From Takakia lepidozioides (lineage: Eukaryota; Streptophyta; Takakiopsida; Takakiales; Takakiaceae), in the NCBI GenBank assembly GCA_030704615.1, contig CM060732.1, positions 9,984,001 to 10,048,000 on the forward strand: a stretch of DNA of 64,000 nucleotides, given 5' to 3'. A program made the translations under genes and the position numbers. The stretch's first letter is position 1, and each line of letters begins with the position of its first letter. Below are positions 45,465 through 57,480 of the stretch, one piece after another. The notes under the pieces were generated by a model. The model was not told the origin of the DNA, did no database searches, and saw only the letters and a list, made by a program, of their open reading frames with translations.

Positions 45465-46960
45465 TCAACATAGAAATTTAGGGCCGGTTCTGATAAGAGG
45501 GAAAAACAGGGTGAAATGTGTTGAAGAAGGTGCCTTCATTAGCAATGCCGATTTTATCAATTGTCCCGCTGCTGCTGCGGCTTCCAGTTGACCATCTTCC
45601 CATGCAGGTTTGTTGTAGCTATCCTTCCACAGGGAATCATAGAGTGTGGGTCCAGATTCATCCAAGAGGGCCGGATTTCAACCTTCAGATTACCCATCCA
45701 TGCCTCTGCACAAATCATGCATACATCCTTGCCTTGCTGCTAGCAGGTGACAATGACAGCCCACATTTGTTCTAGGAAACACCCAACTCAGCTTATCACA
45801 CTCATTCCTATGTTGAATTGCGTCTGCTACTCTCTGTAATTATACAGGCATTTACCTTTTTGCCTCGGTTGTCCCACCATTGACTGGGGTCAGAAAAGTA
45901 CTCAGTCCACAGCTTCTCATCATCTCTGTTACCTGTTTCTGGATACTTTACTGTTGTCACTTTGGCAGTATCATGTCAAAGTCACTCCAAACTATCAAAG
46001 GTTCACTCAACCAGCTAACTTGCAGAATTCAACATGGAAGAAGAAGGATTGTAATAAGAGGAAAAAACAGGGTGAAATGTGTTGAAGAAGGTGCCCTCAT
46101 TAGCAGTGTCTGATTTTATCAATTGTGGCGCCGCTGCTGCTGTGGCTTCCAGTTGACCATCTACCCATGCAGGTTTCTTGTAGCTATCCTTCCACAAGGA
46201 ATCGTAGGTAATGTGGAGCTTGAAATGCGGCCCTCTTGGATGAATCTGGACCCACACTCTATCCCTGCTCCTTCACCTATCCATGCCTCTGCACAAATCA
46301 TGCATACATCCTTGCCTTGCTGCTAGAAGCTGACAATGACAGCCTACATCTGTTCTAGGAAACACCCAACTCAACTTATCACTCTAGTTCCTATGCTCAA
46401 TTGCATCTGTTACTCTTTGTAATCCAACAGGCATTCATCTTTTTGCTCGATTGTCCCACCGTTGACTGGGTCAGAAAAGTATTCATTCCACAGCTTCTCC
46501 TCGTCTCTGTTACCTGTTTCTGGATACTAATCATGTTGTCACATTGGCAGTATCATGTCAAAGTCACTCCAAACTATTTAAGGTTCACTCAACCAGCTCA
46601 TTTGCAGAATTCAACATTTAGGGCCAATTTTGATCAGAGGGAAAAACAGGATGAAACGTGTTGAAGAAGGTGCCTTCATGAGCAGTGCCTGATTTTATCA
46701 ATCGTGCCAATGCTGCTACGGCTTCCAGTTGACCATCTACCCATGCAGGTTTTCTTGTAGCTATCATTCCACAGGGAGTCATAGGTGATCTGAAGCTTGA
46801 AATCCGGCCCTCTTGGATGAATCAAAACCCACACTCCATCCCTGCTCCTTCAGCTATCCATGCCTCTGCACAAATCATGCATACATCCTTGCCTTGTTGC
46901 TAGCAACTGACAATGACAGCCTAGAATTCATGCAGCAAACACGACACCACATCTCGTTCA
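45465..46960 (-). repeat. Triplicated exon-like segment
   Basis: Three tandem copies, about 560-580 bp apart, share GTGTTGAAGAAGGTGCC (about 45516, 46078, 46657). On the minus strand they encode VWVQIHPRGP, ITYDSLWKDSYKKPAWVDGQ and NEGTFFNTFHPVF. The middle copy is the most open. Intervening sequence also repeats (CACAAATCATGCATACATCC). I do not recognise the protein, but the pattern of exon and flank repeats suggests captured gene sequence multiplied in place. Confidence 0.6.
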
Positions 46961-47072
46961 GCCATACCACCCAAACCCAGAATTAGGACAGCACTTTGAT
47001 TCCATCCACTGTCACCAAAGTCAGTCCAATATCACCCCTTCAGTCAAGTGCAATTATGGGCTGACTTCCCAC

Positions 47073-48077
47073 CTATGCTGGGTAAGACCCCACTACATTT
47101 CCCGTGGATATGCCAAAACCAATGGCCAGCTTCTCACTGTGGTGGCAAAGAGAAAATTCCTTTTCCTCCTCCCCCACATCATGCAATACAAAGCGCCTGT
47201 CAGGCACATACCCCGCCTCCTTCATCTTCCCAGCCAATCTTCTCAACTCAGCATGGATTTCCTTAATTCTGGGATGCAACTTGTCATCTACAACGAAGGT
47301 GTGCACCCTGTTGCCAACCTCAATGCAGCAGCAACCTGGCTCATTTCTAACCCCTTTGACCTTCATCATTCTTCTCACCTTTGCAGTATCATCCCACCTG
47401 CCAGCTGCATCATAGATATTTGAGAGCAACACATAAGTCGCGGCATCCTGTTCAGCCCATATGAGGGTAGATGTTGCTGCATGTTCAGCCATCTCCACAT
47501 TGTCATGGATTCTGCAGGCACCAAGCAAGGCCTTCCACACCACAGCACCTGGATTTATGGGCATTTTATTAATCATGTCCACTGCCTCATCCGGTTGTCC
47601 CTCACATCCAAGAAGGTCCACCATGCAGCCAAAGTGCTTTACTGTCGGAGTGACACCGTGATCTTGACTCTGGGAATCAAAGTAGCGTCTTCCTTCATTC
47701 AGTAGGCCAGCGTGGCTGCATGCAGAGAGAACACATATAAAGGTGATATTGCTCGGCTTCAAGCCGTTCTTTTGCATTCCTTCAAATAGTTGCACGACCT
47801 CCCTATGACAACCATGATGTGCATATCCTGCGATCATCGCATTCCACGACACCACATCTCGTTCAGCCATATTGTCGAACACTCCCTTTGCATCCTCCAT
47901 GCACCCACATTTGGCATACATGTCCACCAGGGCAGTGTTCAAGATCACATCTGGTACAATTCCAGCTCTAACGATGTCGCCATGCACCTCTTCGCCCTTT
48001 TCTAGGGCTGCCAGGCTTGCACACGCACTGCAAATGCACACAAACATGATGTGGGACCGGGCTTCACCCCGTCGCAC
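47073..48077 (-). pseudogene. PPR protein C-terminus with E/E+ and truncated DYW domain
   Basis: Open for 334 codons: PPR motifs (LVDMYAKCGCMEDAKGVFDN, ERDVVSWNAMIAGYAHHG), then E motifs (PGAVVWKALLGACRIHDNVE, YVLLSNIYDAAGRWDD), an E+ stretch (RNEPGCCCIEVGNRVHTFVV) and the start of DYW with HHSEKLAIGFG. Plant PPR-DYW proteins edit C to U in organelle RNA. The HSE zinc ligand region is present, but the second zinc motif (CxxCH) and the terminal DYW are missing; the frame ends SYPA and stop. No N-terminal targeting sequence is attached. Confidence 0.85.
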
Positions 48078-48179
48078 ATCATTTGCTCATAGGTCTCCAA
48101 AGCCTCCATCCCATGTCCCTGCTGTGCAGACCCTGCAAGCATCGCACTCCACGACACCACATCTCGTTCAGCCATAGTG

Positions 48180-51100
48180 TTGAACACTCCCTTTGGATCC
48201 TAGATGACACCCACATTTTGCAAACATGTCCACCAGGGTCTTGTTCAGAATGACATCTAACAAAAATTCCAGCTCTGAAGATGTCGCCATGGGTCTCTTT
48301 CCCCTTTTCCAGAGCTGCCAGGGTAGTGTTCAGATTGACATTTGGTACAATTCCAGCTTTGATGATATCTCCATGCACCTCTTTGCCCTTCTCTAGGGCT
48401 GCCAAGCTTGCACAAGCATTGAAAATGCACACAAACATGATGTGCTTCCCCCATCATTCGCTCATAGGTCTCCAAAGCCTCCATCCCACGTCCCTGCTGT
48501 GCATACCCTACAAGCATCGCACTCCACGACACCACATCGCGTTCAGCCATAGTGTCGAACACTCCCTTTGCATCCTAAGATGCACCCACATTTTGCAAAC
48601 ATGTCCACCAGGGTATTGTTCAGAATGACATCTGGTACAATTCCAGCTCTGAAGATGTCGCCATGCACCTCTTTCCCCTTTTCCAGAGCTGCCAGGGTAG
48701 TGTTTCGAATGACATTTGGTACAATTCCATCTTTGACGATATCCCCATGCACCTCTTTGCCCTTCTCTAGGGCTGCCAGGCGCTTACACGCCGCCACATC
48801 CTGTTCACCCATAGTGTTGAACACTCCCTTTGCATCCTAGATCCACCCACATTTTGCAAACATGTCCACTAGGGTATGGTTCTGAATGACATCTGGTACA
48901 ATTCCAGCTCTGAAGATGTCGCCATGCACCTCTTCCCCCTTTTCCAGAGCTGCCAGGGCAGTGTTTAGAATGACATTTGGTACCATTCCAGCTTTGATGA
49001 TATCACCATGCACCTCTTTGCCCTTCTCCAGGGCTGCCAGGCTTGGACAAGCATTGCAAATGCACACAAACATGATGTGCTTCCCCCATCATTTGCTCAT
49101 AGGTCTCCAAATCTTCCATCCCCTGTCCCTGCTGTGCATACCCTGCAAGCATAGCACTCCATGACACCACATCTCGTTCAGCCATAGTGTCGAACACTCC
49201 CTTTGCATCCTAGATGCACCCACATTTTGCAAACATGTCCACCAGGGTATTGTTCATAATGACAGCTGGTACAATTCCAGCTCTGAAGATGTCACCATGG
49301 ACCTCTTTCCCATTTTCCATAGCTACGGCTTGCACAAGCATTGCAAATGCACACAAACATGATGTGCTTCCCCCATCATTCGCTCATAGGTCTCCAAAGC
49401 CTCCATCCCACGTCCCTGCTGTGCATACCCTGAAAGCATCGCACTCCACGACACCACATCTGGTTCAGCCACAGTGTCGAACACTCCCTTTGCATCCTAG
49501 ATGCACCCACATTTTGCAGACATGTCCACCAGGGTATTGTTCAGAATGACATCTGGTACAATTCCAGCTCTGAAGATGTCGCCATGCACCTCTTCCCCTT
49601 TTCCAGAGCTGCCAGGGCAGTGTTTAGAATGACATTTGGTACCATTCCAGCTTTGATGATATCCCCATGCACCTCTTTGCCCTTCTCCAGGGCTGCCAGG
49701 CTTGCACAAGCATTGCAAATGCACACAAACATGATGTGCTTCCCCCATCAGTTGCTCATAGGTCTCCAAATCCTCCATCCCACGTCCCTGTTGTGCATAT
49801 GCTGCAAGCATGGCACTCCACGACACCACATCTTGTTCAGCCATAGTGTCGAACACTCCCTTTGCATCCTAGATGCACCCATATTTTGCAAACATGTCCA
49901 CCGGGGTATTGTTCAGAATGACAGCTGGTACAATTCCAGCTCTGAAGATGTCGCCATGCACCTCTTTCCCCTTTTCCATAGCTGCGGCTTGCACAAGCAT
50001 TGCAAATGCACACAAACATGAAGTGCTTCCCCCATCATTCGCTCATAGGTCTCCAAAGCCTCCATCCCACGTCCCTGCTGTGCATACCCTACAAGCATCG
50101 CACTCCACGACACCACATCTGGTTCAGCCATAGTGTCGAACAGTCCCTTTGCATCCTAGATGCACCCACATTTTGCAAACATGTCCACCAGGGTATTGTT
50201 CATAATGACATCTGGTACAATTCCAGCTCTGAAGATGTCGCCATGTACCTCTTCCCCCTTTTCCAAAGCTGCTGGGCAGTGTTTAGAATGACATTTGGTA
50301 CCTTTGATGATAGCCCCATGCACCTCTTTGCCCTTCTCCAGGGCTGCCAGGCTTGCACAAGCATTGCAAATGCACACAAACATGATGTGCTTCCCCCATC
50401 ATTCGCTCATAGGTCTCTAAAGCCTCCATCCCACGTCCCTGCTGTGCATACCCTACAAGCATCGCACTCCACGACACCACATCTGGTGCAGCCATAGTGT
50501 CGAACACTCCCTTTGCATCCTAGATGCACCCACATTTTGCAAACATGTCCACCAGGGTATTTTTCAGAATGACATCTGGTACAATTCCAGCTCTGAAGAT
50601 GTCGCCATGCACCTCTTCCCCCTTTTCCAAAGCTGCCAGGGCAGTGTTCAGAATGACATTTGGTACCATTCCAGCTTTGATGATATCCCCATGCACCTCT
50701 TTGCCCTTCTCCAGGGCTGCCAGGCTTCCACAAGCATTGCAAATGCACACAAACATGATGTGCTTCCCCCATCATTCGCTCATAGGTCTCCAAAGCCTCC
50801 ATCCCACGTCCCTGCTATGCATACCCTGGAAGCATCGCACTCCACGACACCACATTTGGTTCAGCCATAGTGTCAAACACTCCCTTTGCATCCTAGATGC
50901 ACCCACATTTTGCAAACATGTCCACCAGGGTATTGTTCATAATGACATCTGGTACAATTCCAGCTCTGAAGATGTCGCCATGGACCTCTTTCCCCTTTTC
51001 CAGAGCTGCCAGGGCAGTGTTCAGAATGACATTTGGTACCATTCCAGCTTTGACGATATCCCCATGCACCTCGTTGCCCTTCTCTGGGGCTGCCAGGCTT

Positions 51101-53560
51101 GCTTGACGCCACATCCTGTTCAGCCATAGCGTTGAACACTGCCTTTGCATCCTAGATGCACCCACATTTTACAAACATGTCCACTAGGGTATTGTTCGGA
51201 ATGACATCTGGTACAATTCCAGCTCTGAAGATGTCGCCATGCACCTCTTTCCCCTTTTTCAGAGCTGCCAGGACAGTGTTTAGAATGACATTTGGTACCA
51301 TTCCAGCTTTGACGATATCCCCATGCACCTCTTTGCTCTTCGCCAGGGCTGCCAGGCTTGCACGACGCCACATCCTGTTCAGCCATAGTGTTGAACACTC
51401 CCTTTGCATCCTAGATGCACCCACATTTTGTAAACATGTCCACTAGGGTATTGTTCGGAATGACATCTGGTACAATTCCAGCTCTGAAGATGTCGCCTTG
51501 CACCTCTTCCCCCTTTTCCAGAGCTGCCAGGGCAGTGTTGAGAATGACATTTGGTACCATTCCAGCTTTGATGATATCCCCATGCACCTCTTTGCCCTTC
51601 TCCAGGGCTGCCAGGCTTGCACAAGCATTGCAAATGCACACAAACATGATGTACTTCCCCCATCATTTGCTCATAGGTCTCCAAAGCCTCCATCCCACGT
51701 CCCTGCTGTGCATACCCTGGAAGCATCGCACTCCACGACACCACATTTGGTTCAGCCATAGTGTCGAACACTCCCTTTGCATCCTAGATGCACCCACATT
51801 TTGCAGACATGTCCACCAGGGTATTGTTCAGAATGACATATGGTACAATTCCAGCTCTGAAGATGTCGCCATGCACCTCTTTCCCCTTTTCCAGAGCTGC
51901 CAGGGAAGTGTTTAGAATGACATTTGGTACAATTCCAGCTTTGACGATATCCCCATGCACCTCTTTGCCCTTCTCCAGGGCTGCCAGGCTTCCACAAGCA
52001 TTGCAAATGCACACAAACATGCTGTGCTTCCCCCATCATTCGCTCATAGGTCTCCAAAGCCTCCATCCCACGTCCCTGCTGTGCATACCCTACAAGCATC
52101 GCACTCCACGACACCACATCTCGTTCAGCCATAGTGTCGAACACTCCCTTTGCATCCTAGATGCACCCACATTTTGCAAACATTTCCACCAGGATATTGT
52201 TCAGAATGACATCTGGTACAATTCCAGCTCTGAAGATGTCGCCATGGACCTCTTTCCCCTTTTCCAGAGCTGCCAGGGTAGTGTTTCGAATGACAGCTGG
52301 TACAATTCCAGCTTTGACGATATCCCCATGCACCTCTTTGCCCTTCTCTAGGGCTGCCAGGCTTGCACGACGCCACATCCTGTTCAGCCATAGTGTTGAA
52401 CACTCCCTTTGCATCCTAGTTGCACCCATATTTTGCAAACATGTCCACCAGGGTATTGTTCGGAATGATATCTGGTACAATTCCAGCTCTGATGATGTCG
52501 CCATGCACCTCTTCCCCCTTTTCCAGAGCTGCCAGGGCAGTGTTCAGAATGACATTTGGTACAATTCCAGCTTTGATGATATCCCCATGCACCTCTTAGC
52601 CCTTCTCCAGGGCTGCCAGGTTTGCACAAGCATTGCAAATGCACACAAACATGATGTACTCCCCCATCATTTGCTCATAGGTCTCCAAAGCCTCCATCCC
52701 ACATCCCTGCTGTGCATACCCTACAAGAATCGCACTCCACGACACCACATCGTGTTCAGCCATAGTGTCGAACACTCCCTTTGCATCCTAAGATGCACCC
52801 ACATTTTGCAAACATGTCCACCAGGGTATTGTTCAGAATGACAGCTGGTACAATGCCAGCTCTGAAGATGTCACCATGGACCTCTTTCCCCTTTTCCAGA
52901 GCTGCCAGGGCAGTGTTTAGAATGACATTTGGTACAATTCCAGCTTTGACGATATCCCCATGCACCTCTTTGCCCTTCTCTAGGGCTTTCAGGCTTGCAC
53001 GACGCCACATCTTGTTCAGCCATAGTGTTGAACACTCCCTTTGCATCCTAGATTCACCCACATTTTGCAAACATGTCCACCAGGGTATTGTTCAAAATGA
53101 AATCTGGTACAATTCCAGCTTTGAAGATGTCGCCATGGACCTCTTTCCCCTTTTCCAGAGCTGCCAGGGCAGTGTTTAGAATGACGTTTGGTACAATTCC
53201 AGCTTTGATGATATCCCCATGCACCTCTTTGCCCTTCTCCAGGGCTGTCAGGCTTGCACAAACATTGCGAATGCACACAAACATGATGTGCTTCCCCCAT
53301 CATTTGCTTATAGGTCTCCAAAGCCTCCATCCCACGTCCCTACTGTGCAGACCCTGCAAGCATCGCACTCCATGATACCACATCTCATAGGTCTCCAAAG
53401 TCCTTCCCACGTCCTTCATGTTGTGCATACCATGCAAGCATCGCACTCCACGACACCACATCTCGTTCAGCCATAGTGTCGAACACTCCCTTTGCATCCT
53501 CGATGCACCCACATTTTGCATACATGTCCACTAGGGTAGTGTTTAGAATGACATTTGGTA
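48180..53560 (-). repeat. Tandem array of ~15 inactivated PPR units
   Basis: On the minus strand each unit encodes, in shifting frames, SLAALEKGKEVHGDIIKAG, LVDMFAKCGCI and ERDVVSWSAMLAGYAQQGRG. Unit starts, read from the CACCCACATTTTGCA word, are near 48836, 49212, 49499, 49871, 50157, 50522, 50894, 51153, 51412, 51785, 52158, 52418, 52792 and 53049, giving lengths of about 373, 287 and 259 bp. Most units share a TAG in place of the Glu codon in GCIEDAKG and a deletion after MMGE that shifts frame. Units therefore cannot encode a PPR protein. Confidence 0.92.
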
Positions 53561-54890
53561 CAATTCCAGCTCTGACGATGTTGCCATTGACATGTGGTAC
53601 ACTTTTAGCTTTGAGGATGTCACCATGGACCTCTTTTTCCCCTTTTCCAGGGCTCCCAGGCTTGCACACGCATTGCAAACACAAACAATCGTGATGTGGT
53701 TGGGCTTCACCCCTTCATTTCATTCGCTCATCCAAAGCATCGTACCACATACATATCTGAATCTGCTGAGATGCTCCTTGGTTTAAAGTCTATAGGGCCT
53801 CTTTTAGTCTGCCTACCTCACAAAGCATCTTCACATGCCCAGAAGAGCCAGAAGAGGCATTATGGACTCCCTCTCTTTATCCTCTTTCAGAAGCCAACGA
53901 GATAACTTACAGAATTCAGTATGCATCTCAGGGCCGAGCCTCCATCCCGCGCACAGGCTGTGCATATCCTGCGATCATGGCGTTACAAGACACCACATCT
54001 CCTTCAGTCATATTGTCGAACACTCCCTTTGCATCCTCGATGCACCCACAACTGGCATACATGTCCACGAGGGTATTGTTCAGAACAATATCTGGTTCAA
54101 TTCCCGCTTTGATGATGTCACCATGGACCTCTCTGCCCTTTTCCAGGGCTGCTAGGCTTGCACACGCATTGCAGACACAAATAAAGGTGATGTGATTGGG
54201 CTTCACCCCTTCCCACCATTTTCTCATAGGTCTCCAAAGCCTCCATCTCGCACCCATGTTGTGCATATCCTACAATCATTGCACTCCAAGACACCACATT
54301 TCGTTCAGCCATTAGGTCGAACACTCCCTTTGTATCCTCAATGCACCCACATTTAGTATACATGTCCACCAGGGTACTATTCAGATTGACATATGGTAAA
54401 ATTCCAGCTTTGACAATGTCCCCATGGACTTCCTTGCCCTTATCCAACGCTGCCAGGCTCGCACACACCTTGCAAACCTAACCTGGGGTGATCTGGTCGG
54501 GCTTCACCTCTTCCCTCATCATTTGCTCATAGGTCTCCAAAGCCTCATCCCGCACCCCTGTTGTGCATAAGCTGTGATCATCGCAGTCCAAGACACCATA
54601 TCTCGTTCGGCCATATTGTCCAACACTCCCTTTGCATCCCGATGCTCCCACATTTTGCATACATGTTCATCAGAGCGGTGTCCGGAACAACATCTGGTAC
54701 GATTCCAGCTTCGACAATGTCAGCATGGACCTCTTTGCCCTTTTGGAGGGCTGCCAGGATCACACACGCATTGCAAACACAGTACATGAAGGAAGGGAAG
54801 AAGAAAGAGATGGAGGTCGCGTTCACCGAGCAGGAGTGACTTGAAAATCTCGCTAAGTCCTTGGCCCCCTCACTGCGACTTACGGAGCTC
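53560..54890 (-). pseudogene. 5' part of the PPR locus, more intact units
   Basis: From about 54790 downward: CNACVILAALQKGKEVHADI, LMNMYAKCGSI, then better-preserved repeats around 54480-54120 (CASLAALDKGKEVHGDIVKA, LVDMYTKCGCIEDTKGVFDL) and 54266-53928 (VKPNHITFICVCNACASLAA). Here GCIEDAKG is intact (about 54040 and 53502). Frame changes and stops still interrupt the gene (e.g. about 54480 and 54655). It represents the ancestral N-terminal side of the locus whose C-terminus is at 47073. Confidence 0.8.
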
Positions 54891-55379
54891 ATAACCCGAG
54901 CTCCCTATCAATTGTCCCGCTCGCAATTCGACTCGTGTCATTGTAATTTCAAAATAGTGCCATATTGGTTACAATTGATAAAAATGTCCCGGGGGGGGGG
55001 GGAGGGTTTCCAACCCGCAATCATCAACACGACTGCAAATTTCATTAATATAAAAAATATATGTTTTTTTCCGATTTTTGGAAATCAGCCTATAAATCGG
55101 TGTCAAACCCGGAGTTCACTTTTGCGACTTGTAGACTCCATCCTCTATGCCAACGTGGCATAAAAATGACTGCGATGTCTGGCAAGTCGTCATTCACAAC
55201 CTGGAGTCCCACGCGCAGTCGTTTCGGACATAATCGCAACCGCGAGTCGGGTGCGAAAAACACCTATTCCTTGTAGTGAAGAGAGAAGGAGCACTATAAA
55301 GATTGGAAGAGGGGATCAATTAACCCTGGCCTCTGCCATGACCTTTGCAAAGAGACACTAAACAGGGCCTCTCTGCGAC

Positions 55380-55650
55380 TCCTGGACATCACAGGCCCGT
55401 CGCATTATGCTAACGGGCGACTTCTAGCAGTCGCAACCCCCGCAAGGTGGCGTGCCCTCGCCACGTGGCGGCCAAGGGGGAAATGGTATCCTTGCGACTC
55501 CCCAATGTCGCGGCCCTGCTGGAGCGTCGCTAGGCCGTCCTAGCGACGATAGGACATCGCAATACCCCGTCGAGCTGGGTGTCCAAGGGGAAATGGTGAC
55601 GTTGCGACTCCTGCACGTCGCTGGAACGTTGCAGTACCCTCTAGCCTGGG
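55380..55650. repeat. GCGAC/GTCGC-rich block
   Basis: Short GCGAC and GTCGC words recur in both orientations with CCAAGGGGAAATGGT spacers. Similar blocks are at 18915-19560, 56410-56700 and 57405-57470. These resemble subterminal repeat zones of CACTA elements. Confidence 0.65.
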
Positions 55651-55659
55651 GATCTAGGA

Positions 55660-56205
55660 TTGGAGATTTCTGGTATGTAATGATTTTTGTTTTTACTCAA
55701 TTTTTTTTTGTGAATTCAACCCTTGCACCACTACATCTGTGCAAAATATTGGACCAAAAAAAAACAAAAAAAATCTTTGCTCATTTTTTTAGACTCTCTA
55801 TGATTAGTGCATGAAGTTGTAGAGAACCTAATTTTGGAGTATAAATGAGGGAAGAGAATACGGTTTTGGGTCCAGATGACTTTTGTTTACTCCCAATTTT
55901 TGCACGTACATTGCATATGTTGTCATTAAACATATGGCTTGAAAGTGGAATTAAAAAAAAATTGTGTGTAGACGAAACGCAATATTTAGTCTCCACGACA
56001 TGTAGTTTCGTTGAAATCTCGAATGACCCATTGACTGAACTTGGTTCAAGCTCATATTTGGTCCACATGTGCTTAAGTATGTTCAGATCACATATGCAAA
56101 GTTGCAAATCAGGAGCATTGAGAAGAAATATTCACCCCTGACGTCGTAGGCCCTGCATGAAGTTGAACAAAACTCAACCTTGGAGAGCAAATGATGGAGG
56201 AAAAT
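55660..56205. repeat. Interspersed repeat family R, copies at 55.8 and 56.15 kb
   Basis: Contains GAATTCAACCCTTGCACCAC, AACTTGGTTCAAGCTCAT and TTGCATATGTTGTCATTAA, shared with 57480-58115 and 62150-62615. A short partial copy restarts at 56150 (TGCATGAAGTTGAACAAAAC). Plus- and minus-strand frames are conserved only because the DNA is; no protein is recognised. Confidence 0.75.
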
Positions 56206-56385
56206 GGTCGGCAATTTTACCCTCTTTGATTTTTTGGGCAAAACGATGTTCTTGGTTCGTGCATCTTTCTTTTCCTTCCACATCCGAGGGGCTTCCTCAT
56301 CCACCCTTGCCATGTACTCCGTGCAATAGAACATAGCTTCTTGCAACGTATACCCCTCCGCCATGTTACCCTCCGGGTGCGCCAT
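56083..56385 (-). pseudogene. Tnp2-type transposase C-terminal fragment
   Basis: Encodes MAHPEGNMAEGYTLQEAMFY followed by CTEYMARVDEEAPRMWKEK. The R/H-PEG-S/N-x-AEGY motif followed by a Cys and Tyr is characteristic of the region after DUF4218 in plant CACTA transposases. It has the same orientation as Tnp2 copy 2 (61702-59470) and could be its displaced C-terminus, separated by nested repeats. Confidence 0.6.
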
Positions 56386-56390
56386 TTGTC

Positions 56391-57480
56391 CACTACTACG
56401 TTTAGGGGGGGTTAGCGACGTCGGGACCCCGGGCGTGCCGGACGCGACGACCCTCCTGCGACTGCAGCGTCGCGCAGGCGCCCGGCCCGAAAATTGCGAC
56501 GTCGGCCCGTCGCCGCCGCGCCGCTCCGGTGACGCTTCGTCTGCTTACGATTCCGCCACGTCGCTGCTGTTGGGGATGACCCTCCAGCAACAATATCCCC
56601 TCACACTTAGCGCATGGGGAGGGCCGAGTCAGTTCGCGCTGGGGTTTGCGACGTCCAGACGTCGCCGAAATGCCACAATGGCGAGGTTGCGTGTCGCGGC
56701 CCTTTGCCTTGAGGGCAGGGGGTCGGGTTGCAAAAGGGCTGCCCCTGTGGTGGGGGCGGGGGCAACAATAGGTACGGGGGGCTGAAGCAACCTCGAGTGC
56801 CCAAAGCACTCGAGGAGGCGGAGGCACTCACTAGGTGGAGCCCCGCACACCGGGTTGCGGTGGGGGTAGCTCCACAAAGGGTGGTGGTAGCTTAGTGGGA
56901 CTTAGTGGGGGTGACATAGGACTCACCATGGGGGCGGAGACCTTGTGGTGGGAGTCGTGGGGAGTCTTGGGACTCATCACGGTCCAAGGGGACCGTGGTG
57001 GGTGGGCCGAGACTCACCGCAACTCATCACCGGGAATCGAGGGTTTTCGTGGTGGTTCGCCATAAAATGGTGGTGCTATTTGTGAAACCCCCGCGGACAG
57101 TCACAGAAGTATATATAGGGAGTAGTAACCCCGAGAACGGTGCAAGCCCGTTGGTGTCCAAAAACTAGTGAGTAAGCGTGCGAGCCAGAAAGCGACCAAG
57201 GTGTGGGGAGCTATTCCGGACTGCCATCGACCAAAGGGAATTTCCACTATGCCCAAATTGGGAGAGGGTCTAGTGGAGGAGTAAAGGGGGACCGTTATGC
57301 CCCGGTGAGCAGCCGAAGCTCCAAGTTGGCCCGGCGGCCAGTTTGGGAGTTAGGCGCGCGCATCAAGCGAGTAACTATGACTTGAAGGGGAGCTTACCGA
57401 AGTGAGGTGCGCGACATTGCGATTCCCCGCAGTTGCATGCCTGCTGGGGCGTCGCAAGTATCATCTTGCCTGGGGGTCTA
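56391..57480. mobile_element. Second GCGAC-rich CACTA-like end
   Basis: CACTACTACGTTTAGG at 56391 abuts the Tnp2 fragment and is followed by GCGACGTCGGGACCCCGGGC, much like the sequence after the possible terminus at 18881 (GCGACGTCGGG, GGGGCGTGCCGG). 56830-57070 is G-rich with GTGGTGGG and ACTCACC words. 57405-57470 again has GCGAC words. No coding sequence is supported and the other terminus was not found. Confidence 0.4.

Larger units (their letters stand above)
44524..55278. mobile_element. CACTA-ended segment carrying PPR array
   Basis: CACTACAAGGAAT at 44524 and its exact complement ATTCCTTGTAGTG ending at 55278 are CACTA-type terminal inverted repeats. Both ends carry the same subterminal word family: AACGACTG/CAGTCGTT near the left end (44547-44700), and CAGTCGTTTCGGACAT (about 55207) at the right against CAGTCGTTTCGGTCAT (about 44639) at the left. 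The flanking 3-bp sequences differ (GCT left, AAG right), so either a rearrangement followed insertion or the ends come from two elements. No transposase lies inside. Contents are host-derived: exon-like triplicate, PPR-DYW end, PPR array. Confidence 0.6.

Noticed and set aside
44521-55281. Perfect 3-bp target duplication for the CACTA-ended segment
   Set aside because: The flanks are GCT and AAG, which do not match, so single-event insertion is not proven.
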